Shown here piece after piece: positions 6,215 to 6,852 of a DNA stretch of 6,852 bases (its first letter is position 1; each line of letters begins with the position of its first letter). The DNA lies in contig ONWL01000098.1 in assembly GCA_900321525.1 (NCBI GenBank), forward strand, positions 1-6,852. Reading direction: 5' to 3'. The notes beneath the pieces were generated by a model that had not been told where the DNA came from, did no database searches, and saw nothing but the letters and a program-made list of their open reading frames with translations. Both the position numbers and the translations under genes were made by a program. This stretch comes from an uncultured Eubacteriales bacterium (GTDB taxonomy: Bacteria > Bacillota > Clostridia > Lachnospirales > Lachnospiraceae).

Positions 6215-6224
6215 GATTGAGAAG
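6215..6224 (+). repeat. Right copy of 10-bp direct repeat (putative target-site duplication)
   Basis: GATTGAGAAG directly follows the right end of the inverted-repeat element and differs from the left copy only at its seventh base (G instead of A). It lies just upstream of the proA ribosome site. Confidence 0.6.
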
Positions 6225-6228
6225 AGAG

Positions 6229-6235
6229 AAAGGAG
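6229..6235 (+). promoter_or_regulatory. Ribosome binding site for proA
   Basis: AAAGGAG lies 6 nt upstream of the ATG at 6242. It is a strong Shine-Dalgarno sequence that fixes the proA start, and it lies outside the inserted element, so ribosome entry at proA is preserved. Confidence 0.75.
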
Positions 6236-6241
6236 CGCAAC

Positions 6242-6852
6242 ATGGATTTACTGGAAATGGGCAGATTGGCAAAGGCAGCCGCTGCAAAAATGAATTGTAT
6301 GGACACAGGAACCAAGAACAAAGGTTTGCTGGTAACCGCCGCTGCACTGGTGGCACATGCAGAAGAACTGATTGAGGCAAATAAGATAGATGTAGAACGG
6401 GCAAAGGAAGCAGGGATGAGCCCTTCTCTGGTAGACCGTCTCCAGCTGACCACCGCCCGTATTGAGGGCATGGCAGAGGGACTGCGTCAGGTTGCCGCAC
6501 TGGAAGACCCGGTAGGGGAAGTGCTGTCTATGTGGAACCGCCCTAATGGTCTGACCATTGGACAAAAGCGTGTGCCTCTTGGGGTCATCGGTATTATCTA
6601 TGAATCCCGCCCGAACGTGACGGCAGATGCCTTTGGCCTTTGTTTTAAAGCAGGCAATGCAGTGATTTTAAAGGGGGGCAGTGATGCCATTACTTCCAAT
6701 CAGGCAATCGTGAAAGTCATCAGAGACGCATTGGAGGCAGAGCAGATTGACGCAGACTGCATCCAGTTAGTGACCGATACCAGCAGAGAGACTGCAGCAA
6801 AGATGATGAAGCTGAACGGCTATATCGACGTGCTCATTCCAAGAGGCGGTGC
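6242..6852 (+). CDS. proA: Glutamate-5-semialdehyde dehydrogenase / gamma-glutamyl phosphate reductase (3' end outside window)
   Basis: This enzyme reduces gamma-glutamyl phosphate with NADPH to glutamate 5-semialdehyde, the second step of proline synthesis, acting directly after ProB. The window contains the first 203 of the usual 410-420 residues. The N-terminal helical region has [12 protein letters not shown] (6-17) and typical ProA blocks: [22 protein letters not shown] (66-87), [33 protein letters not shown] (98-130) and [18 protein letters not shown] (136-153), which form much of the dinucleotide-binding domain. The sequence breaks off in LIPRGG (198-203), a conserved ProA signature. 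The catalytic cysteine lies in the missing C-terminal half, so activity cannot be judged from the window. The gene is separated from proB by the DUF896 gene, the cyclo-ligase gene and the inserted element. It keeps a strong ribosome site of its own. Confidence 0.95.
   Translation, partial: MDLLEMGRLAKAAAAKMNCMDTGTKNKGLLVTAAALVAHAEELIEANKIDVERAKEAGMSPSLVDRLQLTTARIEGMAEGLRQVAALEDPVGEVLSMWNRPNGLTIGQKRVPLGVIGIIYESRPNVTADAFGLCFKAGNAVILKGGSDAITSNQAIVKVIRDALEAEQIDADCIQLVTDTSRETAAKMMKLNGYIDVLIPRGG

Overview
The window reads as part of a chromosome from a Gram-positive gut-type Clostridia, most likely Lachnospiraceae. This is inferred from moderate GC, clostridial-style ribosome binding sites (AGGAGG, AAAGGAG) and the families present: a SpoVB-like flippase, a BaiN-type flavoprotein, a COG2509 flavoprotein, a DUF896 protein and a short ProB without a PUA domain. 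Every supported gene is on the + strand and closely packed. No rRNA, tRNA, CRISPR array or transposase gene is visible.

Layout. Positions 1-950 hold the C-terminal part of a multi-membrane-span polysaccharide/lipid flippase that begins upstream of the window. Positions 1056-2390 and 2404-4005 are two adjacent FAD-dependent oxidoreductases of different families, 13 nt apart. Position 4094 begins proB (glutamate 5-kinase). A good sigma-A type promoter follows at about 4961-4989, then a small DUF896 protein (5053-5283). That gene overlaps the start of a 5-formyltetrahydrofolate cyclo-ligase gene (5255-5896) by 29 nt. proA (glutamate-5-semialdehyde dehydrogenase) starts at 6242 and runs off the right edge.

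ProB and ProA catalyse the first two steps of proline synthesis from glutamate. Here their genes are separated by the DUF896 gene, the folate-salvage gene and a non-coding element. No proC is in the window.

The most unusual part is the 345-nt gap between the cyclo-ligase and proA. It contains a roughly 314-bp MITE-like element (5901-6214) with long imperfect terminal inverted repeats, flanked by a 10-bp direct repeat with one mismatch (5891-5900 and 6215-6224). Removing the element and one repeat copy leaves the cyclo-ligase stop codon 21 nt upstream of the proA start, the compact spacing expected of an operon. In the outermost 17 positions of the two arms, all three differences between arms become G-U pairs in the + strand RNA, so the operon transcript could form an uninterrupted 17-bp helix. 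Inside the element are two further strong hairpins, a pairing that competes with one of them, a 7-bp tandem repeat and a 46-codon reading frame of doubtful reality.
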